From the NCBI GenBank assembly GCA_030538115.1, contig JAUNUP010000006.1:1-64000 (forward strand): 64,000 bases of DNA, given 5' to 3'. Position 1 is the first letter of the stretch, and each line of letters opens with the position of its first letter. This stretch comes from Dermatophilus congolensis. GTDB taxonomy: Bacteria > Actinomycetota > Actinomycetes > Actinomycetales > Dermatophilaceae. The translations under genes were made by a program, and so were the position numbers. The notes beneath the pieces were generated by a model. It was not told where the DNA came from. It did no database searches and saw nothing but the letters and a program-made list of their open reading frames with translations. Below are positions 9,932 to 19,816 of this stretch, in pieces.

Positions 9932-11240
9932 CAACTCGCTACCTCCCTACCGGTCGTCCTCGGGAGGCCCCGACCCGCAGTCCCAGCATGGCCAGACCAC
10001 GTGGCACGGCTCCGACGAGCCTCCCGCGCCGTGGGAGCGCGCGGGCGAGCAGACCACCGCGCAGTACCCGCCGGTGCCGCCGCAGCGTGCACCCAAGGCC
10101 CGTAACCGTCGACGCTCGGGCATCGTCGCAGCGCTGGCCGTGCTCGTGGTGGCGCTCGCGGCGAGCGCGGCGCTCATGTCGGGTGGGCTCACCTCGAACA
10201 ACCCCACGACGATGCAGCGTTCGGAGCAGGCCGCGCCCCAGCGCATCCAGGCGGCTCCGGGCCCGGTGCAGCAGGCCTCCGGCACGACCCCCGACTGGAC
10301 GGCCACCGCCGAGGCCGTAGCCCCCTCCGTCGTATCGATCACCGTCGACGCGTACCAGGGCACGGCCCAGGGCTCGGGCGTGATCCTCGACGCCACCGGG
10401 CACGTCATCACCAACCACCACGTCGTCGCCGACGCCGTCGCCGGGCGGGGCCAGATCGCGGTCACGCTCAACGACAAGCGCACGTACGTCGCCACCGTGC
10501 TGGGCAGCGACCCCTCGACCGACCTCGCCGTGCTCGAGATGCAGAACGCTCCCGACGACCTGCGTCCGGTCACGCTCGGCGACAGCGACGCCCTCAAGGT
10601 CGGCGTGCCCGTGATGGCGATCGGTAACCCGCTCGGTCTCTCCGGCACCGTCACCACCGGCATCGTCAGCGCCCTCGACCGGCCGCTCATCACCCGCGGC
10701 GGTGGCCGCGGCAGCGATTTCGGGGCGATCAGCGACGACGTCGTCACCAATGCGATCCAGACCTCGGCCGCCATCAACCCCGGCAACTCCGGTGGCGCGC
10801 TCGTCAACGCCTCCGGGCAGTTGATCGGCATCAACTCCTCGATCGCGCAGACAAGCCAGGACGGCGGCAACATCGGCATCGGCTTCGCGATCCCCGTGAA
10901 CGCGGCGAAGAACATCGCCGACCAGCTCATGCAGAACGGCAAGGTGCGCCACGCTTTTCTCGGCGTGAGCACCGAGACCGGCAACGTGCCCGACGGCAGC
11001 GCCCAGCGTGCGGCCGCCCTCGTCGCCGATGTCACTCCCGGTGCCCCGGCCGCCCAGGCCGGTATCCGCCGTGGAGACGCCATCGTGGCCCTCGACGGCG
11101 ACGTCATCGACGGCAGCGCGTCTCTCGTCGCCCAGGTGCGCGACCGCCAGGTCGATCAGCAGGTCAAGGTCACGATCGTGCGGAGCGGCCAGCGCAGCGA
11201 CGTGCAGGTCACCCTCGCGGGGCGGCCGCAGGACGGCTAA
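9924..11240 (+). CDS. HtrA/DegP-like membrane-anchored serine protease with PDZ domain
   Basis: This 438-residue protease has a Pro/Gln-rich cytoplasmic N-terminus of about 65 residues, a single membrane helix near residues 66-88, and a trypsin-like domain. The domain has His near residue 164 (TNHHVVADA), Asp near 199 (STDLAVLEM) and Ser near 288 (GNSGGALV). A C-terminal PDZ domain spans roughly residues 340-430. The catalytic domain would face outside the membrane and degrade or process misfolded envelope proteins. It is the third gene of the two-component operon, overlapping the kinase by 8 bp, so its expression is probably tied to that signal. Confidence 0.95.
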   Translation: MADNSLPPYRSSSGGPDPQSQHGQTTWHGSDEPPAPWERAGEQTTAQYPPVPPQRAPKARNRRRSGIVAALAVLVVALAASAALMSGGLTSNNPTTMQRSEQAAPQRIQAAPGPVQQASGTTPDWTATAEAVAPSVVSITVDAYQGTAQGSGVILDATGHVITNHHVVADAVAGRGQIAVTLNDKRTYVATVLGSDPSTDLAVLEMQNAPDDLRPVTLGDSDALKVGVPVMAIGNPLGLSGTVTTGIVSALDRPLITRGGGRGSDFGAISDDVVTNAIQTSAAINPGNSGGALVNASGQLIGINSSIAQTSQDGGNIGIGFAIPVNAAKNIADQLMQNGKVRHAFLGVSTETGNVPDGSAQRAAALVADVTPGAPAAQAGIRRGDAIVALDGDVIDGSASLVAQVRDRQVDQQVKVTIVRSGQRSDVQVTLAGRPQDG

Positions 11241-11255
11241 CTCCTGAACCCATCT

Positions 11256-11302
11256 GAACCGGACCTACGCAATCGAAGACATCGAGCGCGTGGGTCCGGT
11301 TC
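11256..11302 (+). terminator. Hairpin terminator between the HtrA gene and the permease gene
   Basis: A 15-bp stem with one G-U pair (11256-11270 with 11288-11302, GAACCGGACC pairing with GGTCCGGTTC at its base) closes a 17-nt loop 15 bp after the protease stop codon. Confidence 0.75.
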
Positions 11303-11353
11303 ACTGTGTGGGGTCCACGACTTCGGGTCACCCTCACACGCGCAAGGATTGCC

Positions 11354-12814
11354 ATGACGCTCGCCCCTCCGGATCCGGATACGGAGCCCGATCAGCTACA
11401 TCGCGGCCTCTCCGCACGTCACATCAACATGATCGCCATCGGCGGGGCGATCGGCACCGGCTTGTTCGTCGCCTCCGGTGGCACGATCAGCACCGCGGGC
11501 CCCGGTGGCGCGCTCGTCGCCTACGCCGCCATCGGATTCATGGTCTTCCTGCTCATGCAATCGCTCGGCGAGATGGCCTCGTACATGCCGGTGGCGGGCT
11601 CGTTCGGGTCGTACGGCGCCCGGTTCGTGTCGCCCTCGTTCGGCTTCGCTACGGGCTGGAACTACTGGTACAACTGGTCGATAACCGTGGCTGCGGAGCT
11701 GGTGGCGGCCGCCATCGTGATGAAGTACTGGCTGCCCGACGTGCCTGCCTGGGTGTGGTCGGCGATCTTCCTCTCCCTGCTCGTCGCGCTCAACTCGCTG
11801 TCGTCGAAAGCGTTCGGGGAGAGCGAATTCTGGTTCGCCTCCATCAAGGTGATCACGGTGATCATCTTTCTCATCGCGGGTGTGGCGATGATCTTCGGCC
11901 TGCTCTCGGGGCCGTCGCCGGGGTTCTCGAACTGGACCATCGGTGATGCCCCGTTCCCCGGCGGCATGCTCGGCATCCTCGCGATCTTCATGATCGCCGG
12001 GTTCTCGTTTCAGGGCACCGAGCTCATCGGCGTCGCGGCCGGCGAGGCCGAGGATCCGGAGAAGAACGTGCCCAAGGCGATCCGGGCGGTCTTCATCCGG
12101 ATCATGCTCTTCTACGTCGGCGCGATCGCGATCGTCGGGTTCCTCATCCCGTACACGCACCCCAACCTGCTCGCGAACGACATCACCGACATCGCGGTCT
12201 CGCCGTTCACGCTCGTCTTCGAACGCGCGGGCGTGCTCGCCGCCGCGTCGCTGATGAACGCGGTGATCCTCACGTCGATCCTGTCGGCGGGTAACTCGGG
12301 CATGTACGCCTCGACCCGCATGCTGTACGCCCTGGCAAAGGAGGGGAAGGCGCCCCGGATCTTCGCCCACACCAACGCCCGTGGAGTTCCTATGCCGGCC
12401 CTGTTCGCCACGGCCGCCGTCGGTGCCGCGTGCTTCCTCACCAGCCTCATCGGCGACGGCGGAGCGTACGTGTGGCTGGTCAACACCTCCGGCCTGGCGG
12501 GGTTCATCACGTGGATGGGTATCGCGTGGAGCCACTACAACTTCCGCCGCGCCTACGTGCTGCAAGGCCACGACGTGCGCGACCTGCCGTTCAAGGCCCC
12601 GTGGTTCCCGCTCGGCCCCATCGTCGCCCTCGTCATGTGCGGCATCGTCATCGTCGGCCAGAATTACGAGGCCCTCGTCGGCGACACCGACCTGGGCACC
12701 CTGCTGGCCAGCTACATCGGCCTCCCGGTCTTCCTGGCCCTGTGGTTCGGCCACAAGGTGATCACGGGCAGCAAGCCGGTGCGCCTGGAAGAGGCAGACC
12801 TCTCCCGCAGCTGA
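11354..12814 (+). CDS. Amino-acid permease, APC superfamily (LysP/AnsP-like)
   Basis: This 486-residue protein with about twelve membrane helices belongs to the amino-acid transporter family. The helix 1 signature IGGAIGTGLF lies near residue 27 and binds substrate backbone groups in this family. The following SLGEMASYMPVAGSF stretch is typical of LysP, AnsP, GabP and ProY relatives. Specificity cannot be assigned from sequence alone; overall similarity is nearest to basic amino-acid (lysine) permeases. ATG at 11354 follows AAGGATTGCC. The preceding hairpin suggests its own promoter. Confidence 0.9.
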   Translation: MTLAPPDPDTEPDQLHRGLSARHINMIAIGGAIGTGLFVASGGTISTAGPGGALVAYAAIGFMVFLLMQSLGEMASYMPVAGSFGSYGARFVSPSFGFATGWNYWYNWSITVAAELVAAAIVMKYWLPDVPAWVWSAIFLSLLVALNSLSSKAFGESEFWFASIKVITVIIFLIAGVAMIFGLLSGPSPGFSNWTIGDAPFPGGMLGILAIFMIAGFSFQGTELIGVAAGEAEDPEKNVPKAIRAVFIRIMLFYVGAIAIVGFLIPYTHPNLLANDITDIAVSPFTLVFERAGVLAAASLMNAVILTSILSAGNSGMYASTRMLYALAKEGKAPRIFAHTNARGVPMPALFATAAVGAACFLTSLIGDGGAYVWLVNTSGLAGFITWMGIAWSHYNFRRAYVLQGHDVRDLPFKAPWFPLGPIVALVMCGIVIVGQNYEALVGDTDLGTLLASYIGLPVFLALWFGHKVITGSKPVRLEEADLSRS

Positions 12815-12845
12815 CGGGCCGACCCCACGCCCGTGCCCTCTCTGC

Positions 12846-12960
12846 GTGCCACGGCACCGTCGCCCCACCCCCCTGTGCCACGGCACCGTCGGATCGGGGT
12901 GCGATGCGGACCGACATGTGCCGTGGCACCCACCCGGTCAGGCGTCCCGTGGCACATGTG
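12846..12960. repeat. Short direct and inverted repeats of a GTGCCACGGCAC motif
   Basis: GTGCCACGGCACCGTCG occurs at 12846-12862 and again at 12875-12891, 29 bp apart. The inverted form GTGCCGTGGCAC follows at 12918-12929. ACATGTGCC at 12914-12922 pairs with GGCACATGT at 12951-12959. A further GTGCCACGGCAC lies at 15-26 of the window. The region lies between the permease stop and the toxin-antitoxin promoter, and no gene is visible in it. Confidence 0.6.
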
Positions 12961-13043
12961 TCTCAAGCACCCCGCCTACCAGCAAAAGTGTCATGAGACA
13001 GGGGGCGGACGGCGGTGGACCGTCGACGACACCCCTCGCGATC

Positions 13044-13063
13044 CAACTAGTCGGCAACTAGTC
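13044..13063 (+). promoter_or_regulatory. Probable operator of the phd-vapC pair
   Basis: CAACTAGTC is repeated at 13044-13052 and 13055-13063, one helical turn (11 bp) apart and ending 7 bp before the antitoxin ATG. Each copy contains the palindrome ACTAGT. Its placement fits autorepression by the toxin-antitoxin complex, which is an inference. Confidence 0.6.
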
Positions 13064-13070
13064 TGTTCGC

Positions 13071-13307
13071 ATGACGACGATCGGTGCGTATGAGGCGAAG
13101 ACCCACCTTGCCCGATTGCTTGACGAGGTCGTGGCCGGAGCGACGGTGACGATCACCAGGCATGGTGTCGAGGTGGCGCATCTCGTGCCGGTGGATGCGC
13201 CCGCCGGCACGGCGCAGGATGTTGCGGCGGCTCTGCGTGAAGCCCGCCGCGGGGTCACTCGTGGCGATGATGCGGTGGCTGCGATGAAGGACGAGGGCCG
13301 CCGGTGA
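13071..13307 (+). CDS. Type II antitoxin, Phd/YefM family
   Basis: This 78-residue antitoxin has the family's N-terminal DNA-binding fold (TIGAYEAKTHLARLLDEV, then a VTITRHGVEVAHLVP strand pair). A flexible C-terminal tail is expected to wrap around and inhibit the toxin. It overlaps the toxin gene by 4 bp (GTGA), the usual coupling for such pairs. Two 9-bp direct repeats directly upstream are likely its operator. Confidence 0.92.
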   Translation: MTTIGAYEAKTHLARLLDEVVAGATVTITRHGVEVAHLVPVDAPAGTAQDVAAALREARRGVTRGDDAVAAMKDEGRR

Positions 13308-13714
13308 GTCCGATCGTGCTCGACACATCGGTGGCCATGGCCTGGTGTTTCGAGGACGAGGCCACCGCGGAGACCGAAGCGCTCCTTGATCGGGTGGTCA
13401 GCGACGGCGGCGTCGTCCCGGTTCTGTGGACCACAGAGGTCGCGAATGTGCTGGCCGTGGCCGAGCGTCGAGGCCGGGTGAGCGAGGCCCAGTCAACGCG
13501 CTTCACGGGTCTGCTCTCGCAGTTGCCGATCAGTGTTGCACCGGAGTGGCCGTCCCCATCGGCACTCCTCGCCGTTGCCCGCAGCCACGGCCTCTCGTCA
13601 TATGACGCCACCTATCTGTGGCTGGCCGCCTCGCGGGGCCTCGCGCTCGCGACCCTCGACGACCGACTCAGGAAGGCATGCGATCTGGCCGGGGTAACAA
13701 CCCTCCCGGCATGA
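13304..13714 (+). CDS. vapC: VapC-type PIN-domain toxin ribonuclease
   Basis: This 136-residue PIN-domain RNase is the presumed toxin partner of the preceding antitoxin. The acidic active-site set is intact: Asp in VLDTSVAM near residue 7, Glu in TTEVANVL near residue 45, Asp in SSYDATYL near residue 100, and Asp in TLDDRL near residue 118. VapC toxins cleave tRNA or rRNA when the antitoxin is degraded. The start is GTG at 13304, overlapping the antitoxin stop. It is convergent with groEL; a shared hairpin lies between them. Confidence 0.93.
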   Translation: MSPIVLDTSVAMAWCFEDEATAETEALLDRVVSDGGVVPVLWTTEVANVLAVAERRGRVSEAQSTRFTGLLSQLPISVAPEWPSPSALLAVARSHGLSSYDATYLWLAASRGLALATLDDRLRKACDLAGVTTLPA

Positions 13715-13787
13715 TCGGGGCCCGCCGCCCACGAGCACCACACCGCCTCACCGGTATCGCCCTCCATCGAACCCGGCCGAGAAAACG

Positions 13788-13823
13788 AACGGGCCGCATC
13801 TCCCGGAGGGGATGCGGCCCGTT
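13788..13823 (-). terminator. Rho-independent terminator of groEL
   Basis: A perfect 13-bp stem (13788-13800 with 13811-13823, AACGGGCCGCATC pairing with GATGCGGCCCGTT) has a 10-nt loop. On the minus strand it is followed by CGTTTTCTC, giving a U-rich tract, so it primarily serves groEL. Confidence 0.88.
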
Positions 13824-13846
13824 GTGCTGGTGTCAGCGGGGCGGGA

Positions 13847-15610
<1,764 letters not shown>

Positions 15611-15626
15611 TCACTACCCGCGCGCG

Positions 15627-15688
15627 TTGTCACTCGGCGCACGAGAGTGCTAATCCAATGATTAGCACTCGACCCTGGTGAGTGCAAA
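15627..15688 (-). promoter_or_regulatory. Two tandem CIRCE operators (HrcA sites) upstream of groEL
   Basis: CIRCE is TTAGCACTC-N9-GAGTGCTAA. The first element (15627-15653) is TTGTCACTC-N9-GAGTGCTAA with two mismatches in one arm. The second (15662-15688) is TTAGCACTC-N9-GAGTGCAAA with one mismatch. The two inner perfect arms also form an everted pair 8 bp apart. The rest of the gene-free stretch 15482-15807 holds the groEL leader and no other recognisable element. Confidence 0.93.
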
Positions 15689-15807
15689 TGATCCACCCGG
15701 ACGGCCGGCTCGCTTATCAGACCGAAATCAGCCGGTTGACGTGCACGGCTTCACGCTCCGCCGCAGCGACGGGCGTCGTGATGTGCGCCGGGATGTACGA
15801 CGAGCGT

Positions 15808-16152
15808 TCAGCGAGCGGACGTGCTCGTGCCTAGGCGGCGGGCCGAGCGGGCGCGGGCACGCGATTCGCGCTGCCGACGCAAGCGCTTGACGAGGAGCGG
15901 ATCGAACTCCATCGCCTCGGGCAGATCGAGAAGCTGGTTGAGGCGCTGGTAATAGCGCGTGGAGTTGATGCCGAACTGCTCGCGGATCGAGGCCTCCTTG
16001 CTGCCCTCGTACCGCCACCACTGGCGTTCGAACGCGAGCAGGGCACGCTCGGCCTCCCCCAGACCTTGCACCTCCAGCGGGCGCTCGAACGCTTCCACGT
16101 GACCTCCAACCCGGCTGGAACAACCGGCACGACTTTGCAGTGCAACGCTCAT
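15808..16152 (-). CDS. DUF3263 domain protein
   Basis: This 114-residue protein of unknown function is common in actinobacteria. The conserved core runs from LLAFERQWWRYEGSKE through the REQFGINSTRYYQRLNQLL helix pair to DPLLVKRLRRQRESR. It ends in an Arg/Ala-rich basic tail. The helical, basic character suggests nucleic-acid binding, but no role is known. Translation may begin at ATG 16152 (GGTGGAG upstream) or at GTG 16098, which has a well-placed GGAGG. The family core begins after both. It is divergent from ung. Confidence 0.85.
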   Translation of the reverse strand: MSVALQSRAGCSSRVGGHVEAFERPLEVQGLGEAERALLAFERQWWRYEGSKEASIREQFGINSTRYYQRLNQLLDLPEAMEFDPLLVKRLRRQRESRARARSARRLGTSTSAR

Positions 16153-16309
16153 GTGCTAACTCCACCACCAGGCGGTGACAGAGTCGCCCACCAGCGACGA
16201 CTCACATCTTGCCGGAAACTCACACCGCTGTCATTAACCCCGGCCGCGCCGTTTCTCGTGTGAGCCACCCGGTTGCCCGGTGGGCCGGTCGTGCATTAGG
16301 AACAGAGGT

Positions 16310-16996
16310 ATGCCGCCCGCGCCTCTTTCCGAGATCGTGCACCCGACCTGGGCGGAGGCGTTGGAGCCCGTCGCCGAGGATGTCGCGCGGCTCGGGGCGT
16401 TCCTTCGCGAGGAGGTCGCGGCCGGGCACGGATACCTGCCTGCCGGTCCACACGTCCTGCGGGTCTTCGAGCGGCCGCTGCCCGAGGTGAAGGTGCTGAT
16501 CGTCGGGCAAGATCCCTACCCCACGCCCGGGCACGCGGTCGGGCTGTCGTTCTCCGTCGCGGCCGATGTGCGGCCCATCCCCCGTAGCCTGGTCAACATC
16601 TACGCCGAACTCGTAGACGACCTGGGTGTGCCGATGCCGAGCAACGGCGACCTGACTCCTTGGGCCGACAACGGGATCATGCTGCTCAACAGGGTCCTCA
16701 CCGTGCGGCCGGGCGCCTCCGCCAGCCACCGCGGCAAGGGCTGGGAGGCGGTCACCGACTGCGCTATCGCAGCGCTGGCCGACTACCACGAGTACGGAGG
16801 CGCACTCGTCGCGATCCTCTGGGGCCGCGACGCCCGAAACCTCGCACCGGCACTCAAGTCGGTGCCGCGCATCGAGAGCGCCCACCCCTCTCCCCTGTCG
16901 GCCCGCAGCGGGTTCTTCGGCTCGCGGCCGTTCAGCCGCGCCAACGACCTCCTGGTGAAACAGGGCGCAGACCCGATCGATTGGAGCCTTCCGTGA
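16310..16996 (+). CDS. ung: Uracil-DNA glycosylase, family 1
   Basis: This 228-residue enzyme removes uracil from DNA at the start of base-excision repair. The water-activating loop is [17 protein letters not shown] near residue 65, with the Asp of GQDPY as catalytic base. The DNA-intercalating loop is [17 protein letters not shown] near residue 195. The UDG middle motif [11 protein letters not shown] is also present. It has Pro where many Ung proteins have His after GQDPY, a known actinobacterial variant. ATG at 16310 is the first start consistent with the family N-terminus. Its stop overlaps the following hydrolase by 4 bp. Confidence 0.96.
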   Translation: MPPAPLSEIVHPTWAEALEPVAEDVARLGAFLREEVAAGHGYLPAGPHVLRVFERPLPEVKVLIVGQDPYPTPGHAVGLSFSVAADVRPIPRSLVNIYAELVDDLGVPMPSNGDLTPWADNGIMLLNRVLTVRPGASASHRGKGWEAVTDCAIAALADYHEYGGALVAILWGRDARNLAPALKSVPRIESAHPSPLSARSGFFGSRPFSRANDLLVKQGADPIDWSLP

Positions 16997-17970
16997 CCGA
17001 CGCCGAGTTCGACGGATCCGCGCAGCCATCGCAGGGCGCAAACGCGCGCCCGTCCGACGCCGACCCGTCCGGTGAGGACTCCTCCACGACCTCCCGTGTT
17101 GCTGACGGGTACAGGCTGCCCGGGCACCCCGACCGCCCCGTGCACCCGAGCGACTCCCGCAACCGGCCGTGGCGCCGGTACGTGGCGATCGGCGACTCGA
17201 TGAGCGAGGGCATGTGCGACGCCGACCCGAACGTGGCCGACAGGTTCGTCGGCTGGACCGACCGGCTCGCCGCCGCCCTGGCCACGCTCGTGCCCGCCGC
17301 AGGCGAGAGCGGCGCTCAACCGTTCCGCTACGCGAACCTGGCGATCAGGGGCAAGCTCATCGACGACATCACCGGGCGGCAGCTCGACGAGGCCCTCGCC
17401 CTCGGCCCCGACCTCGTGAGCATGGTCGCGGGCGGCAACGACATCCTGCGCCCGAAGGCCGACATCGACGCGATCGCCCGGAGGCTGGAGCGCGCCGTGG
17501 CCCGCATCCGCGCCACCGGCGCCGACGTGCTGCTCGCGACCCCGACCGACCCGAAGGACGCGCCGGTCATCAGCCTCGTGCGCTCACGCCACGCGATCTA
17601 TACGGCGCACATCTGGACCATCGCGCGCCGCCACGGCTGCGCCGTCATCGACCAGTTCGGCATGACCGCCCTGCGTGACTGGCGGATGTGGGCCGAAGAC
17701 CGCATTCACATGACGAGCGAGGGTCACGCCCGCGTCGCCGGTGCCGCCCTCAACGCTCTGGGCTGCGACATCACGGAGGCGATGACATCGATCGCCCCCG
17801 ACTGGTCGACCCCGCTGCCTCCGCGGGACGAGCCGAGCCGCCGCGAGCGCTGGGAGGGCGACCGCGAGTGGGCCCGCGCTCACCTGGGCCCGTGGGTGCA
17901 GCGCCGCCTCAAGGGCGTCAGCAGTGGCGACAATCGCGGCCCGAAGCGCCCGAACCTCGAACCGCTGTAG
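16993..17970 (+). CDS. SGNH/GDSL family hydrolase
   Basis: This 325-residue esterase/lipase-like protein has the four SGNH blocks: GDSMSEG with nucleophile Ser near residue 68, a Gly in [13 protein letters not shown] with Asn, and the Asp-x-x-His pair in [11 protein letters not shown] polar, Ser/Asp-rich N-terminus of about 55 residues precedes the fold. No signal peptide is visible, suggesting a cytoplasmic enzyme. GTG at 16993 overlaps the ung stop (GTGA), so the two genes are co-translated. Substrate unknown. Confidence 0.88.
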   Translation: MTDAEFDGSAQPSQGANARPSDADPSGEDSSTTSRVADGYRLPGHPDRPVHPSDSRNRPWRRYVAIGDSMSEGMCDADPNVADRFVGWTDRLAAALATLVPAAGESGAQPFRYANLAIRGKLIDDITGRQLDEALALGPDLVSMVAGGNDILRPKADIDAIARRLERAVARIRATGADVLLATPTDPKDAPVISLVRSRHAIYTAHIWTIARRHGCAVIDQFGMTALRDWRMWAEDRIHMTSEGHARVAGAALNALGCDITEAMTSIAPDWSTPLPPRDEPSRRERWEGDREWARAHLGPWVQRRLKGVSSGDNRGPKRPNLEPL

Positions 17971-17976
17971 GCCGGT

Positions 17977-18294
17977 TCACAAGACGGCCGCGGCCCCGGT
18001 CAGCGCAAGTCCGAGGGTCACGACGGAGACGACAAGCGGCAGTCGACCTCCGCTGGTCAGCGCGTCGGTGGCCGTGAGGGAGGACTGGAAACCGGCGTAC
18101 CTCCGGTGGCCGAGCGCCATGAGCAGCACTGCGCACGCGACGGTGGCGAGGGCGCCCGGAAAGACCCAGATCCCGAGGTCACGAAAGCCGAGGCGCGCCA
18201 CGACCAAACCGGTGCCGAGCATCACGAGGCCGAGTCGCCGCCACGCGAGCCACGTGCGCTCCGGCTGCGCGCCGTAATCCCACAGCTCGCTCAC
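17977..18294 (-). CDS. DUF202 small membrane protein
   Basis: This 105-residue protein has three predicted membrane helices. The N-terminal ERTWLAWRRLGL motif is the DUF202 (YidH-like) signature. GTG at 18294 overlaps the stop of the upstream DUF202 gene (GTGA), so the two are translated together. Function unknown. It converges on the SGNH hydrolase with only 6 bp between stop codons. Confidence 0.85.
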   Translation of the reverse strand: MSELWDYGAQPERTWLAWRRLGLVMLGTGLVVARLGFRDLGIWVFPGALATVACAVLLMALGHRRYAGFQSSLTATDALTSGGRLPLVVSVVTLGLALTGAAAVL

Positions 18295-18668
18295 TGGCCC
18301 CACACCGCCGCCAGGAGGAGGAGCCCGACCGCGGTCAGCGAGATCGCCAGCCATGGGGCGAAGAAGGGAGACGGCAGCGGACGATTCTCCCGCAGCGCCG
18401 CCTCGACCCGCACCCAGCCGACCCACGCCTGCACCGGGCAGGCGATGCCGGAGACGATGAGCAGCAACTCCGCGGGTCGCAGGTACACCGAATCGAGATG
18501 CGGCAGCAGGGCGTTCAAGGCCATCCCGGCGGAGAGCAGGGCAAGCCCGGCGGTGATCCAAGTGAGAAAGGTCCGCTCGTTCGCCAGGCTGAACCGAGGG
18601 TCGGGGTCTTCACCGCGGCCGTAAACGGACTTCGGAAATCGCCTCGGACGCTCACTCACGTCGCTCAC
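18291..18668 (-). CDS. DUF202 (YidH-type) membrane protein
   Basis: This 125-residue protein has three membrane helices and the DUF202 hallmark RFSLANERTFLTWITAGLAL after a short basic N-terminus. Paired DUF202 genes such as this are frequent in actinobacteria, and the products may form a heteromeric membrane complex (inference). It is the first gene of a two-gene unit with the downstream DUF202 gene. Role unknown. Confidence 0.88.
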   Translation of the reverse strand: MSDVSERPRRFPKSVYGRGEDPDPRFSLANERTFLTWITAGLALLSAGMALNALLPHLDSVYLRPAELLLIVSGIACPVQAWVGWVRVEAALRENRPLPSPFFAPWLAISLTAVGLLLLAAVWGQ

Positions 18669-18715
18669 GCTCCTTTCGGCCTCGCGCCTTCCACGGTAGG
18701 CAGGCGCAGGCCGGA

Positions 18716-19816
18716 TCAGGCGACCGCCTCGCGGATGGCCTGCGCGAACGCCTCCACGTCGGCCTTGGTCGTGTCCCAGCTCGTCATCCAGCGAACTTCA
18801 CCCGTGGCCGCGTCCCATTCGTGAAAGCCCCAGCGGCGGCGCAGGCGCACCGTGGCCAGGCGTGGGAGGGTGGCGAATACGGCGTTGGCCTGCGGTTCTT
18901 GCGTGATCGTCACGCCCGGCACGTCACGAACCAGTGACGTGAGCAGCGCAGCCATGTCGTTGGCGTTGCGGGCGTTGCGCTCCCACAGGTCGGTGCCGTA
19001 GAGCGCGAGCAGCTGCGCCGAGGTGAACCGCATCTTCGAGGCGAGCTGCGCCGTGTACTTACGCACGAACCGCACGCTCGCCGACACCACGGGGTCGAGG
19101 ATGACGAGCGCTTCGGCTCCCATGAGTCCGTTCTTCGTGCCGCCCAGCGAGATGACGTCGACACCGAGGTCGGCGGTCATCTCCTTGAGCGAGACCCCCA
19201 GCGCGACAGCGGCGTTCGCGAGTCGCGCCCCGTCGACGTGCACGCGCAGCCCGTGGGCGTGGGCATGCTCGATCAGGGCGCTCATCTCGTCGATGGAGTA
19301 GACCGTGCCGTACTCGGTCGATTGCGACACGCTCACGACGGAGGGGGTCGCGTTGTGTTCGCCGTGCAGCGCACCCAGCACCGTGCCCGCCAGGTCGGGG
19401 GTGAGCTTGCCGTCGGAGGTGTCGACGGGCAGCAGCTTGATACCCGAGATCCGTTCGGGCGCACCGCATTCGTCGGTGTTGATGTGCGCCGACCGCGCGC
19501 ACACGACTGCCTCCCAGCGCTGGGTGAGCACCTCGAGGGCGACGACGTTCGCGCCGGTGCCGTTGAACACTGGCACGGTCATGGCGCTCGGCCCGAACAC
19601 GGACTGCATCGATCGCTGCAGCGCCTTCGTGTACGGGTCGTCGCCGTACGCGCTGACGTGCCCGCCGTTGGCGGCCGCGATCGCCTCCATCACCTCGGGG
19701 TGCACGCCGGCCATGTTGTCGCTGCCGAACATCCGCACGTCAGGGTCGTGTTTCTGCCCGCCACCGACGTTCTCTTCGGGTCGCCCGCCGCCCAGAAAAT
19801 CCGCGATGCTCGTCAT
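18716..19816 (-). CDS. ltaE: Low-specificity L-threonine aldolase
   Basis: This 366-residue PLP enzyme cleaves L-threonine or allo-threonine to glycine and acetaldehyde. The fold-type I features are visible: FGSDNMAGVHPEV at the N-terminus, the HVDGARLANAA strand with the PLP-interacting Asp, and the Schiff-base lysine in SLGGTKNG near residue 225. The start overlaps the stop of the LacI regulator gene by 4 bp (ATGA), so it is translated from the same message as that regulator. Its metabolic link to sugar import is not obvious. Confidence 0.93.
   Translation of the reverse strand: MTSIADFLGGGRPEENVGGGQKHDPDVRMFGSDNMAGVHPEVMEAIAAANGGHVSAYGDDPYTKALQRSMQSVFGPSAMTVPVFNGTGANVVALEVLTQRWEAVVCARSAHINTDECGAPERISGIKLLPVDTSDGKLTPDLAGTVLGALHGEHNATPSVVSVSQSTEYGTVYSIDEMSALIEHAHAHGLRVHVDGARLANAAVALGVSLKEMTADLGVDVISLGGTKNGLMGAEALVILDPVVSASVRFVRKYTAQLASKMRFTSAQLLALYGTDLWERNARNANDMAALLTSLVRDVPGVTITQEPQANAVFATLPRLATVRLRRRWGFHEWDAATGEVRWMTSWDTTKADVEAFAQAIREAVA

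Noticed and set aside
12846..12960. CRISPR array
   Set aside because: Only two true direct copies with one 12-bp gap, no cas genes and no regular spacers.
15645..15670. A single palindrome GAGTGCTAA-N8-TTAGCACTC as a non-standard operator
   Set aside because: The arms are everted relative to CIRCE. They are better explained as inner halves of two standard tandem CIRCE elements.
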